DNA of 64,000 nucleotides from Anagrus nilaparvatae (lineage: Eukaryota; Arthropoda; Insecta; Hymenoptera; Mymaridae), in NCBI GenBank assembly GCA_022575985.1, contig JAKSXM010000132.1:2170001-2234000 (forward strand), read 5' to 3'. The position numbers were made by a program, and so were the translations under genes. The notes under the pieces were generated by a model. That model saw only the letters and a program-made list of their open reading frames with translations. It was not told the DNA's origin and did no database searches. Shown here in pieces: positions 22,561-35,000 of this stretch (its first letter is position 1; each line of letters begins with the position of its first letter).

Positions 22561-24678
22561 TTATAGTATGACCATACAATCTCCAATTTGACATTCGTCC
22601 TTGTATTCTAAAATTAAAAAAATTATTTTTTATCAATTTAAATTGTTTTTAGAAAATATTTAAATTAAGAGTACACATAGATAGTCCTGTCGCCAGCAAT
22701 ACTATTTAATGTCATGAAATCCTAAAATAACATAAAAGTTCCATGGTAAAAAATGGGTGGTATTTTTGTTTTTTGACCCGTTAAACACGAATCCGGGATC
22801 TATTTCGCAAAATTCGTGGTCAATTTTGCAAAATAGACCCCGGATTCGTGTTTAGCGGGTCAAAAAACATAAAAACCACCCATTTTTTTCCATGGAGATT
22901 TTATGGCATTTTATGGCATTAAATAGCATTGCTGGTGACAGGACTAAGATGATTCACCATTTCAACATTTTATATCCAGAATTTCTCAAAAAAAAATTTT
23001 TTTTTAAAATATTTTCAAAATGAAAATTTATTGATTAAAATTGTGTGGATATCCAAGTTTTTGATTATAAGATACAAGTTAATGACTTACCTTTAGAACA
23101 TTTGCTCAAGTATACATTTAAACGTTGGTTGTATAATTTGTCGTTTGCGTCCAAGGGATTTTCAAATGGAACAGGATATTCCTAAAAAAATTATCATTTA
23201 AATATTTACTAATGCAGTAAAAAAAATAATTTAGGGTAGGTTCATAAAAATTTCACTCAAATTAAAATTAATTGTTTGTGAAAAATATAAGGTAACTTAA
23301 GCTCAGAAAATAATTCTATCTTTTTATTAATTAAGGGTGAATAATTGATCGATTTCAATTGATGCTATCTGAGAGCAGAAATATGGTACCTGCTGACGTT
23401 GATAACCTGGAGTAATCAACAATCTGCGGATATACCCAGATAAAATAATTGATGCAATATTAGTTCCTTTTTATAATAACACCCTTAAATTCTTCTGAGT
23501 TATTTATTTTACGAGTAGTAACCTCAAAGAAAATTTTTTTATAGTTTATAGTTATGTAACTGGAATTAATTTTTATCGCTGACTTATATTTTAAAAGTTA
23601 AAATAATTTTTTAAGATTTTTAATTTTTATTATGAGATCTACACTGTAAAAAGTAACTTTCTTAAATTTACAAAAAAAATAGAATTTTTTCGAAAAATTA
23701 GTGAATTTTCAAAAAATTTTGTAAATATTCGATAAAAATCGTAAATTTACTAAATTTAGTATATTATCGAAAAATTCGAGAATTCTCGATTTTTTTTTGT
23801 GAATTTACGAAAAAAGTTGTAAATTCACAACTATTATTATTATTATACTATTATTTGAAAATTTTCGAAAAAAAATTGTAAATTATCAATTTTTCTTGCG
23901 AATTCATAAAAAAAAATTGATAGTATTCGAATTTTTTGTTAATATACTAAATTTAGTAATTATACGATTTTTATCGAATATTCACAAATTTTTTCCAAAA
24001 TTTACTAATTTTTCGAATTTTAATGTTCTAATTTTTTTGTTAATATAAGAAAGTAACTTTTTACATTGTATAATTTTTAAAATAATTATTTTCTTTCTTT
24101 TTTGGTTACTTATAGAATTGTATTTAAAATTTAGCTTCTAGCATTAACTTTTAAATTACATAACGAAAATTGTACTAAATGTATAAAATATAAAAATCTA
24201 ATAAAACCTATTTTTAAGTTTATTTATAGTTTCTAATTTATAAAAATTTTAACTTTCATAGTTGTAATTTCAGAGTACACTATTAATTAATTAAAAGATT
24301 TATGAATTTACTATATCAATAAAAAAAAATTATTATTTTCTTTATTGAGTCTAGCAAATCCCAAAATTCATAATTTATTTATTTATAAGTCAAAAATTAA
24401 AAAAACAACTTACTTTAGTTAATTCTCTGAAGATGCATCCTAACGTACATCCTTTAGTAGCCTCTTTTCCTTGATTGACTTGTTCTTTTTCACAAGCATC
24501 ATATTTATCAATCCATTCTTGTCCTAAATCTCTTGCCTTTAGATAAAAATTAAGAGAAAATTTATAATAGTAAAGCTATTTTAATAAATTTTATTAAATA
24601 AAATGATAATTAAATTTAAAAAATTACCTGAACAGCAAGAACTGCACACAAAAGTGCCAAAACAACGTATGCTTTCAT
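22561..24678 (-). CDS. Small secreted six-cysteine protein (103 aa, OBP-like appearance)
   Basis: Four minus-strand exons with GT-AG junctions: 24678-24628, 24536-24414, 23181-23091 and 22607-22561; phases 0, 0, 1. The product starts with a clear signal peptide (MKAYVVLALLCAVLAVQ, exon 1). The mature chain has six cysteines spaced C-x14-C-x3-C-x34-C-x7-C-x4-C. The helical look, signal peptide and C-x3-C pair resemble insect odorant-binding proteins, but the C1-C2 (14) and C5-C6 (4) gaps are shorter than the classical pattern, so the assignment is tentative. A venom or salivary secreted protein is an alternative. The TATA box and initiator lie upstream (24743-24777). Introns 2 and 3 each contain an inverted-repeat element. 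I do not recognise a specific orthologue. Confidence 0.82.
22683..22945. repeat. 263-bp inverted repeat in an intron of the secreted-protein gene
   Basis: AGTCCTGTCGCCAGCAAT at the left is mirrored by ATTGCTGGTGACAGGACT at the right. Arms of about 120 bp continue through TTTGACCCGTTAAACACGAA against TTCGTGTTTAGCGGGTCAAA to a short central loop around 22815. MITE-like and nonautonomous. Confidence 0.88.
23642..24068. repeat. 427-bp TA-flanked inverted-repeat element
   Basis: It begins CACTGTAAAAAGTAAC and ends with the mirrored GTAACTTTTTACATTG, with TA on each side (23640-23641, 24069-24070). Long A/T-rich arms (CTAAATTTAGTA, GATTTTTATCGAATATTC) face each other. The terminal sequence matches the 129-bp element at 10107-10235. 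TA target use suggests a Tc1/mariner-type MITE. Confidence 0.8.
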
Positions 24679-24742
24679 TTTGAAGAAAAAAAAGTTAAGA
24701 GTTTTTACTCAGTGAATGTTGATCAAGAAAGGAAATTTTAAA

Positions 24743-24777
24743 ACTGAAAAAATCTAACTAAAATTCTTATTTATATA
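24743..24777 (-). promoter_or_regulatory. TATA box and initiator of the small secreted-protein gene
   Basis: On the minus strand TATATAAAT begins at 24777, and the arthropod initiator TCAGT begins at 24747 with its A at 24745. The TATA-to-start distance of 32 bp is ideal. The predicted leader is about 67 nt before the ATG at 24678. Confidence 0.75.
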
Positions 24778-27106
24778 CAAAACTCTGTTTTTTATCAAAT
24801 TTATATATCTTTCTTTATACAATCATCAGTATAATATTATTTTATTTAAGTAGAACGTATTAAAAATAACACATGCTATTATGTAACTTTCAATGGTAAT
24901 AAAGTGACTCTTAACTAAAAAAATAAATATTTTCAAGTATAATTAATGGATTAAATTATTTTTTATTTAATTTAATAATTCATTTTAATTTATCTAACTA
25001 TGAGTATGTGTAAAAATATATTTATGGTTTTAAAAAATTAGTTATGTAATCTTATAAAAAGAATATTCTCGGTTAATAAAATTAATTAAATAATATTAAA
25101 ATGAGATCACATAAATATTTCGATTATTTGGGTAGTTTTCTGATGAAAAATCGAAATTTTTGTTATTTATTTTAGGAGTGTAATGCAAACTTTGAAAATT
25201 AATTTAATATTTCAGCTGGGTAGCTTTTATTTTTATTGTTTTGTTGTTCATTCAATTTTATTTTGAATGCATTTTTTCCTAGCTAGCCCAAAAGTTTAAA
25301 CTCTTTCATTATAATACTAAAAATAAATTAAAATTATTAGTTAACTAAGGTAAAAATTAAAGAAACTCCCTGTGATCCTGATTTCTAATGAAAAATGAGT
25401 ATTTAAATTTTTAGCATTTTATGATTCTTTTAAAATAAGTAAATTTTGACTTATAATGGGGTGTATTAGCTGTTTTTATTTAAAGCTTCAGAATCGATAT
25501 TAAATTATAGTTGAAAATCTATTCATAATATCCACAATTTATCTAATATCAATATTTAAACGAGTCCTGATTGAATAACCTAAATTGTTCTGAAAGCTTA
25601 TAGCAAATCAGTCCCCCAAAAAATTGAAACTCTTCCCAAAAAGATTCCCAATAAATTAAATATAGTAATGACAAAAAAAAATAATGCAGAATGAATAATA
25701 TTTTTTATAAATTTTTTATTTAATACATTTTTTATAATAATAATAATTAGTATTTTATTAATTTATAGAACTACAATGTATAAACTAAAAATTTTTTAAA
25801 ATTATTATTCACATACACACATAAGAATCCTGCATTTTCTTAATTATCAGTATAAACATTTTGAAGTAAATAAATAAAAAAATTAATTAAATGTTTGTAA
25901 TTTATTTAATGGAAAGGCGATATTTTTTAATAAAACTACTTCATTAGTTTTTGATTATTTATAATTCAGAGATAAAAATTATTTATGAGTTAATGGTGCA
26001 TTAATTTTTTTACATACACTTTAATGTATGAAATATGTTTTATTAATGTTTATAGTTTTTTTTTTTCAGTAAACAAACAAAATTAACTAGTTTTATTTAC
26101 AAGATTTTACTATTTGTAATAGGAAAATTTTTTATATTTTATTTCTTTTATTTTTTTTACTTTCAAACGTCATTTTTTTGGATTGGGATAAAGTTTATTG
26201 GATTTTTAATAATAAGAGTTAATTTAGGTGCCATTTAGTAAAAGAAATAAGTTTTTCCAAATTATTAGCTTTTAATAGACCAGTTGTCCAATTCATAGGC
26301 TTTTAGAACTTTTAGCCCCATAAAAAATATCGAATTTTTTGAATGCTTGGTGGCAGTCGAGGTGGCAGTGTTTTGAAAATTCTCATTCTTTTTTTTGAAA
26401 AGTGACACTTAAAATTAACTCAGTTATCAAAGATCCAAGATACTTATTATAATGACTCCCAGGCCCTTATTTTTATTTATGGGTTGTTTCATGTCAATGC
26501 AGCTGCTTTGACTTAAAAAAATTACGGAAATAAGTACTTTTCTAAAACTTCAAAACTAATATTTATAGTATCTTATAAAAAAATTTGATTTATAAGATTT
26601 TTGAAAAAAAAGAGCTTTTCCAATTAATTTATAATAACTTTTTTTTAATTTAATTTCTAGAGACTTCCAAATATTTCGAGCCACTTATTTCTCTGACATG
26701 AAACTCCCCTTTATAATTACATAATCATTCCATTTTTATTCATATTATATAAGATATTTTTATCATTTGTCATAAATACATAAATTTTTTTTTAATATTT
26801 ACATTTTATAATTAATTTATTTGAGAATATTTTTTTTATTTTTTCATTTTTTTTTATATATCTCTAATGTTTTTTAATACTTTTTTTTTCACTTTCACTA
26901 TTTTTATTTTTTATTTATTTATATATCTATAAATATTAATTAATTAATTAAAATTGTAATTTTTTTTTGATTTTGTTATTTTATATTTATTTCATGTATT
27001 TTAAAGCTAAATAAAATATTTTGCTTTCTTTATACTAGCGGGCATTAATGACTGTGTTCCAATTTCGAGAGCTCGTCAATATTGCCCTTTTTAAAGAAAA
27101 AAATGT

Positions 27107-27206
27107 TCTAAACCTCATCTAGAAATATTTATTATTGCCAAGTGCTACGCGCCTTTCAACTCCCGCACTTGGCAAAATAAACATTTCTACGAGCCGGTTA
27201 AGAATG
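27107..27206. repeat. Short hairpin element
   Basis: ATTGCCAAGTGC is mirrored by GCACTTGGCAAA around a loop of about 20 nt. Weaker pairing extends outward (CTCATCTAGAAATATTTATT against AATAAACATTTCTACGAG). Confidence 0.7.
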
Positions 27207-27629
27207 TCCTATTATATTTAAAAAATTTTCATTAATATTATGCAATGTTTGCTTTTGTCAAGAAATAAATAATTTAGGACTCTAATGTTTGTTTGAGTAA
27301 CAAAAAAATGTTTGTTAGAGGAATCCACGATGTTTTTCTCCAACGAAAAATTACCCTTATATAACAAACGTGAAAGAAATTTTAGATTACAATCATTTTT
27401 GACTTAATTAATTGCTTTTTACATAGCAAAGTTAAACCCAGAGTTGTTTTTCGTTCAGTAATTTTTCGATGAAGTACAGTATGAATCCTGAAAGCCTTAA
27501 AGAATTTCTTTACTGTATTCAAAAATGAATTTTTTCAGAGGCAAAAAGTTATCCAAAAATGGTACTCATAAAGATAAGATTTGATTGGTAACTAAATTAT
27601 CTGATAACCATTTTCTTTATTTACATTTT

Positions 27630-27912
27630 GCACGGTAGAGAATATTCTAGTTGGTTCAAAATACAAAATAAAAATGATGACTAATAACTAATTAATAATC
27701 CTATATAAAATAATACAGCCCTGAGCTAAATAAAAATTTAATGTAAGCAAAATTAAAGTTCATAGTAATCAGTTAATTATTCTTAGCTGCTTAAAATTGA
27801 TCTTACAGGCTGTAATTTAAATGTAGCAAACTTATATTACAATCATTTTTATTTTGTATTTTAGCTTTTGGTTCAATTTGTTGAATTCAACCAAACCAGC
27901 TCCACCGTGGCA
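27630..27912. repeat. 283-bp inverted-repeat element
   Basis: GCACGGTAGAG at the left is mirrored imperfectly by CTCCACCGTGGC at the right, and the inner arms share CAAAATACAAAATAAAAATG against CATTTTTATTTTGTATTTTA. A gapped palindrome, probably a MITE. No target duplication seen. Confidence 0.65.
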
Positions 27913-28983
27913 CCTCTGATAAAATTTCTTTTCGCTATATAAATAAAGTTCATTACAAAATAATATTCTTTACACATAACAAATTAAAAAAATAAAAAAA
28001 TATATTTACAATTCACATTTCTCTCTATTTAGTAAAAAATCACATTTAAAAATTACTAAGACATAAAATCTAATTCTATATTACGCAATGATAAATTAAT
28101 TAAATAAAAAAATATATTTAATTACATTTTTTTTGTTCATACAAAAATTTATAAATACTTTTTAATAATTATGTAACAAACATATGTTTCAAAAAATTTT
28201 AATTTTTTTTGTGCGTTTCATAGTATACAATTTTTTTTAATTTTTGGAAGAATATTTTTGAATAAAAGTCGAGACTAATAATATTCTGACCAATTCAAAA
28301 TATTTCTTGTTTCCTCGATTTTGAAGACAACTCAAAAAATTCTGAATTAACCAAAAATCAAGAAAACTATCTTTTGATTAAAAAACAATTATGATAACAT
28401 TTTGGCACATTTTTATGTTTATAAAATAAATAATCAGCATAATTTTTAATAACAAAAATATAAATACAAATATGTGAAGATAATTTACTTTTAATACGCA
28501 TATTCTCATTATCAAATCTTTACATTCACATACATTTTTTTAAAATTTTTAATTTATGTATAAAATACTATCAACAAATTCTTAATCATTAATATTAGTC
28601 AATGTTTGTGTATCAAATATTATGAGTTTGTTTTTAATGAAATTTTTTTAACTCTATATTTTAGCTAAAATAATTTATTATTTATATTTATTTAATTTTT
28701 TTTCTCAAATTATTTTTACCCTTTTTTTGACATTTAGTTTAGTTTTATTTTACTTAGTTAAAAAATAGTACGTTATGTAACAAAGGCTTCAAGTTTTATT
28801 TGAAGAATAATAAGCAGATTTTTTTTAGTTTGAAAATTATTTAGACCAAAATTTTTTGATTTAACTGATTTCAAAATAAATTAAAATAAAAAGAAATGGT
28901 CAATGTATTTATGAAAGAGTTTATCATCATCACAGTGGACGGTGAACAATTAACAATAATTTTTAAGTAACTAAACAGTTGTA

Positions 28984-29019
28984 ACCCGGTCAACGTGAAT
29001 ATATTCCACGTAACCGGGT
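28984..29019. repeat. Strong hairpin in the receptor 3'UTR
   Basis: ACCCGGT, ACGTG and AATAT face ATATT, CACGT and ACCGGGT over 36 bp, starting 8 nt downstream of the receptor stop codon (28984-29019 versus stop at 29028-29030). It is unusually GC-rich for this window. It could be an RNA structure in the 3'UTR or a MITE remnant. Confidence 0.6.
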
Positions 29020-29027
29020 GATTGATG

Positions 29028-32000
29028 TCAGGATCCTGGATCTAATAATGTTTCTTCCGTTGGAGCACGGCGTGGTATTTTTGCGCCATTAAATTGCATC
29101 CCTTTAGCTCTTGCTTTTGATCTAAAAAAAAAAGGATTTTCAAATAAATCATATTTTTAAGCATTGCTAATTAGAAAATTAAGAAAAATTCTTACCGGCT
29201 TATAAGAATAGTTAACAGGCACGCAAAAGCAGTCATCATACCAATTAGAGCACTGACAAGAACCCACATTCCAGACTGCAAAATTCCTAATATACGGGCA
29301 CCAGTCCCGCAATCAAATTCATCAAAACCTGAAGGACAATGATTATGGCCATCGCACCACAGACTAGCTGCTATGCAGGCTCCTAATTCTGGGCACTTAT
29401 AAACACAGTCACGATTTAAGGTTTCATTCTCTGATTCACGATCTGGTAATAATTTTAATTGACTTCTAAGAGCAGACCTACTTTTCGAAATTTCCAACCA
29501 GGATGCCTCGATTTGACCTTGTTCTCGAGCCACAAAATCCAACAGTAAGGCAGCTGGTCTAGGTGGTCCCGGATAACCCTGAAAATTTATATTTTTTACT
29601 TTTAAAAAAATTTCAAGATTTTAATTTTATAATACATTCATACACAAAACTTAAAATTGAATTTAAGAATACCTGTACTGGTAATACTTAAAAACTTAAC
29701 TTAGAGAAAGACAGATGGACGCTAAGTGCATACAATAATAAATTTAATTTTTACCATAGATTTATCGTCTGTCCCAAGCCATTCCTCAGAAAATATATGA
29801 ATAGTGTATTCTTTAGTTCCTGGAGCTGTGGGGCAGATTATTTTTCTAAGTTTAAGAGGCCAACCAGTATACAGTAATAAACGATTAGTAGTAGGACATT
29901 TGATTGCTTCATTTGGATCTGTAGAATCCATAGGCATAATTCTTCCCCATGTCAGAATAAAGAGTGAACGATTGTCCCTTGCTTCCATTAACCAAGGAAG
30001 ACCATCGCAATAAATATCTGGTCGGGAAACTGGCGGATGTACGAATTTCACCTCACCACCTGTTTAATTATAATCAATATTAAATAAATAATTCTTATGC
30101 ATCCTGAAAAAAATAGATTTTGACAAAAGCAGACTCTTTAACAGTAAAAAAATAAATTAAAATAAAAATTTTATCACTGATGTATGACCGATAAAAACAT
30201 TTTTCTTTAAAACTGACGACTAAACTGGCCCTTGGCTATAATTATATCCAAGTTAAAATCTCGGTTTTCGGTTATTTTTAGCAACCAAGATGAGAAAAGA
30301 TGTAGGTACTTTGGGTTCCGAAAATCGACAATCATTCTTACAAAATTGAATAACACTTTTAAATTATAAACTACCTTCTCAACGGCGACCATACAATATC
30401 CACAAAATTTAACGAGATTTAACCCATTATAACAGTTTTCGGGTCTACTAGACACAAATTTCTAAGCAACCTTAAATTGGGAAAAAATACCCTTAATTAA
30501 GGTAGACTGATCATAAATTTTTGGGCCCGGTGGCTAGAAAAAAATAAATCACCCTTGAATTAGGTAAAACAGCTCCTTTCAGAGTTATTTAATTTTCGCA
30601 AACTCAAATGGCCTTTAACTAGGAAGGGGTGTTTTTGCTAATTTAAGAGTTTTCTGAAAATTTTTTACAAACAGGACTTCGAAATTCCTGATCAGCAACT
30701 AAAAAAACCAATATATAAGAAGCCAAAATTTTTTTTTTCTTTTATATTTTTCTGACCACAGGACTCGAAAAATTGTGATCAACGATCCTAAAATACACTG
30801 GATACAAAATTTTGTTATTATTTGTGAACATAGAATATAGAAAAATCGCCCCGAATAAATGGTGTTTTTCCCTATTTATGGGCGCGGGATTCATTCCCTA
30901 TGCAGCCTCAAAAACTTATAAGGCAGGCTAATTCTCGTTACAATTTGAGAATATTTCAAAGGCATATAATGAAAACAACTTTCGCGAATCCCACAAAACT
31001 TATACTTAACCTTTTCTCATCTTAGTAGTCAAAAACAACTTCTGCACTCGTGATTTTACTTGAGTAATAAAAAAGAAAAATGTCAAAGTGTATTGCCGAA
31101 GATGGTCATACTGTATTTTTCTGACCATCGATCGCAGTTCAATACTCTGCTAAGTCAGAATTTATGTAGAGTATAGTTTAAAAAACAAAAATTTATGTTT
31201 TTTTTTTAAATTTTCTTTACGTTTTCAGAAATTTGCAATCTTTTAATTAAACAATCCGCACGCCAAATGTGGAAATTGTTTTTAATATCATAATTATTTA
31301 TTAAACAATGAAATTATGTACCTTCTCCTTTAACTCTTTGTTTTCTAGGACATTCAGGAGCTTTAAGAAGTTCGAAAGTAGCATTGAAATAAAGATTTTC
31401 GAAATCTTCATCCGGCGTCTGTTGGTCAACGATAAAAATAATTTCAACAGCTCTACCGGAAGTAACATGAGTCAATGGCAGTAAAGAAGACGTATTATCG
31501 CATATGCAAGCTCTTGGTAATTTAACATCTCTCCATGGTGCCTCAAATATCGTTAATCTAGCTTCACGAGTGCCAATATCATTTATGCAAATTGGTCTTC
31601 CAGTATGCTGATCTGGCTCACTGCTACAGGAAGTTGCATCTCCAAGACTAACGTTGTGGATCGTTAATCTGACTCTTTCTCCGGCTGCCGCCTCAATGCG
31701 GTAGCGACAATCAAGACGTGTGGCGCCACCACGCCCGTACCATCTGACATCACGCGGAGAAGTAACTAAGCCAGATTTGACACGCCGCCAAATACGACTA
31801 CATGCACCGTCACCCCACTGTTCACCTCCTTGTAAAGTTGAAATAAATTCATAGCGAGCCTGAAAGGAAACATTTTAGATATTGCATGTAATTTTATATT
31901 ATAAAGTCAAAGTTTTAAGAGAAGCTTTGAATTGAACTTTGATGCATATGTAAATTAACTGATGACTTTTCAAAAGTATATTACTAGAATATCTCCATTA

Positions 32001-35000
32001 TGTACATATACTAGTAAAACTTTAATATGTTCTTATAACCGATCAATAATATTATTCACAATAATAGATTCAGCAAAACTATATTTAAAAAAAATAAAAA
32101 TTTCGATTTATTATTTAAAGCATTTTAATTAAAACAGTTCAAAGAACTCGAATAAAAAGATTATAGATTTTTTTTCGTTAATTAAGAATCCATTTAACAG
32201 TAACTGAAAAAAAAATAAAATTGGAAGAAACAATCTTTTATTTTTTTTTATTCAGTTATTTTTTTCTAGTCAACTCTTTGGCAGGATACCAAAATTGAAA
32301 TTTGCACGCCAATATCGTTTATATATTCACTTCCAGGTCAATGTACTACTACAAACAACTACTTGCATTTATGTATAAATTTTTTTTGAATTTTATTATC
32401 TAAAGTTTCCGATTGCATAAAATGTTAAAATTTTAATATATAAATTATTTTTTTTATCGTGATTTTATGTTCATAAAAGATTTATTTTTATAAAAAACAT
32501 TCAAGCTGTTATGCATTAGAACATGTAATTTTTTGGTTGACTTACATTAAAATTAACGTTAACTAATGCAGTACCCAATGGTGCTTCCATTCTAATAGTT
32601 AAACTGTGTGCAATTGTAGTATAACTTTCATCAATAGTACAAGGTCTAGTTGTCCTAGTTAAATTTCTCAATGCAGCATGTGCGCATAATTTTGGTGTTT
32701 GATTGCATAAAACAGCTAATGGTATACCAGTAATTGGCATACCGTCCCACATTGTTATTTTGATTAAACATGATGGTTGTTGATCGTATTGATTTATTAC
32801 TGTTGTGTTATTATAATCAATAGTGTCATTATTATTTGAATTATCATTTAATATTCTAAGATCTCTTTGTGAGTAGGATGAAAAGTATAACCAAATACGA
32901 TCACCAACTAATCCTTTAAAATGCCACGTACAATTGGCATCGAGTGGTAATGTATGTAATGGTGATCTCAAAATTCCTGATCTTTTTATTGTTCCATTTA
33001 TGTAAAAATTACAACCTTGTGCTGACTGGGCATAATCTAAACCATCTGAATCGACGTATATTACCTGAAAATATTTTTGTTTGTTTTTTAATTGTTTTAA
33101 ATGAATAATTTTATTTATTCAAATGAAACTAATTGCCATGTAAAGATACTTGACCTAGTTGAAAAAATGAAAAAGTAAATAAAACCCTTTTTATATTATT
33201 TTAAAGACCTTTTATTGTTAATTGTAAGTATTGTGAAGCTCATTAAATTGTTAACGCGGTCGTATTTTTTAATTCAAAAGAATAAATAAAAAATTTTCTT
33301 TAGGCAAATTTAAATAAAATATTTTTTTTAACTTTTTTTTTGTTCAAAAAAAATTCATATAAATTTTATTTGAAAAAAAAATGTTTGATATGATTTATTA
33401 ATACCCTCAGGGTAATAAAACTCACCTGAGTTTCAAGTTCAGCTCTAAGAGCAGAACCTCCCAATGGAATAGCTGTTGAAGCACTTCGAAATTCTACAAG
33501 CATGGCTTGTCCTCTAGCAGTAATTCTTGGTAATGGTCCACCACAATAAATTAATAAAATAGGATCTTCAATTTTTAAACCATCATAAATAAATATTCTA
33601 TCCTTTTGTTCAGAACAATCATTCCATGTACTTAAGCTAGAATTCATAATAGCAAGATTACCAACAGCACTTGATTTAACAGACATCATTGCATGTTTAC
33701 ACGTTGGCACTTCTTTTTGACGTAATAAATTTAAACAACTGGCATTTCTAGGATATTCCCCTGGATAATTTGGGCTTTGTACTCGACAGGTTTTTTGATA
33801 ACATTCGTCAAAATTACGTGAACAGTAAGTACCAGGCACTGGGGAACCTCTTTCAATGGGTAATTCAGCACTGCCAAGACGTGCGATTGCTTCGTTACGT
33901 GAAACAAAACGATAACGTAATTTAAAATCAAAAGGTACGTCTGGTGGTGCTGAAAATAAACGTATCGATACTGTAACTGTGCTTGTTTCACTGTAATACG
34001 ATGCTCCATTTTGTCCAGTTCCACACCACGAACCACCAGTAAAAGGTTTTCCTAATTCAGCCAATTGCATAGAACCTATAAAATAAAAAGAAAGACGAAA
34101 AACATTTTATTGAACGATAAAAATAAAGTTTTGCTAGTTTAACATTTCCTTTTAAAAAAAATTTAGTACTAAAAAATTTAAAGTTGAGAGTATAAAACAC
34201 GAAAATTTTATGCTGCAATATTGTGTTCTAGACATCATATTATAGTGAGTATACTTTCAGGACATCATACATATTAATGAATCACGTACAAGTTTTACAG
34301 CAAAAGTATAGAATATTTTCTTTTAGAATAAAAAAAGTTTTTTAAAAATTTTTTTCTTCTTTGGTTACGGATGTAAATAATAACAAGGTTATTATACTAA
34401 AACACGTAAAGCAAAAATTATTTTTTAAATTTATTCTTTTTACACAGCTTGGGAAAATAACTTTCCTGACCTGACTATATCTCATATTCTGTAGAATACG
34501 TAACAGTTAAACTAATTTAGTATATTTTTAACCAAGGGAGCAAAAAAAAAAAAAAGAATGGCTCAGATCACACATGAATTAATATCCGAGGTGAGGCCGA
34601 GTAAACTATGAGCTGGGGCATTCTTTTTTTTCTTCCATGGATAAAAATGCAATTTTTCTTTCTCGCAACGGGGAGATCGCGTTCTGGAGCGACAATGATG
34701 TCTTCGAACCTCGGTGAAAAAAAATAAAATTTTTTCACTACTCTTATATGGCAATCTGTTCATGAAATAAAAAAATTATAACCGGTTTGTGTAACTACAC
34801 AACCAACGAGCATGGAACATGTTCACTCATAACAGTAATAAATCCAAAAACCGAAATTAATTATCTTAAGTTTATAAGCTTAAAGTATTCTAAGTTCTTG
34901 TTCTTATCAGGGCCTGATCAGGCTCTGACTCCCACTTCAAATTATTCTGAATCCCTAAATCGAAAATATTATAAGTCTATTTCACCCCCCCCTAAAAACT

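Larger units (their letters stand above)
24778..29027. other. AT-rich intergenic region with two MITEs
   Basis: No protein or RNA gene is visible in about 4.2 kb. Two inverted-repeat elements (27107-27206, 27630-27912) are listed separately. The right end includes the 3'UTR of the receptor gene. Confidence 0.5.
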
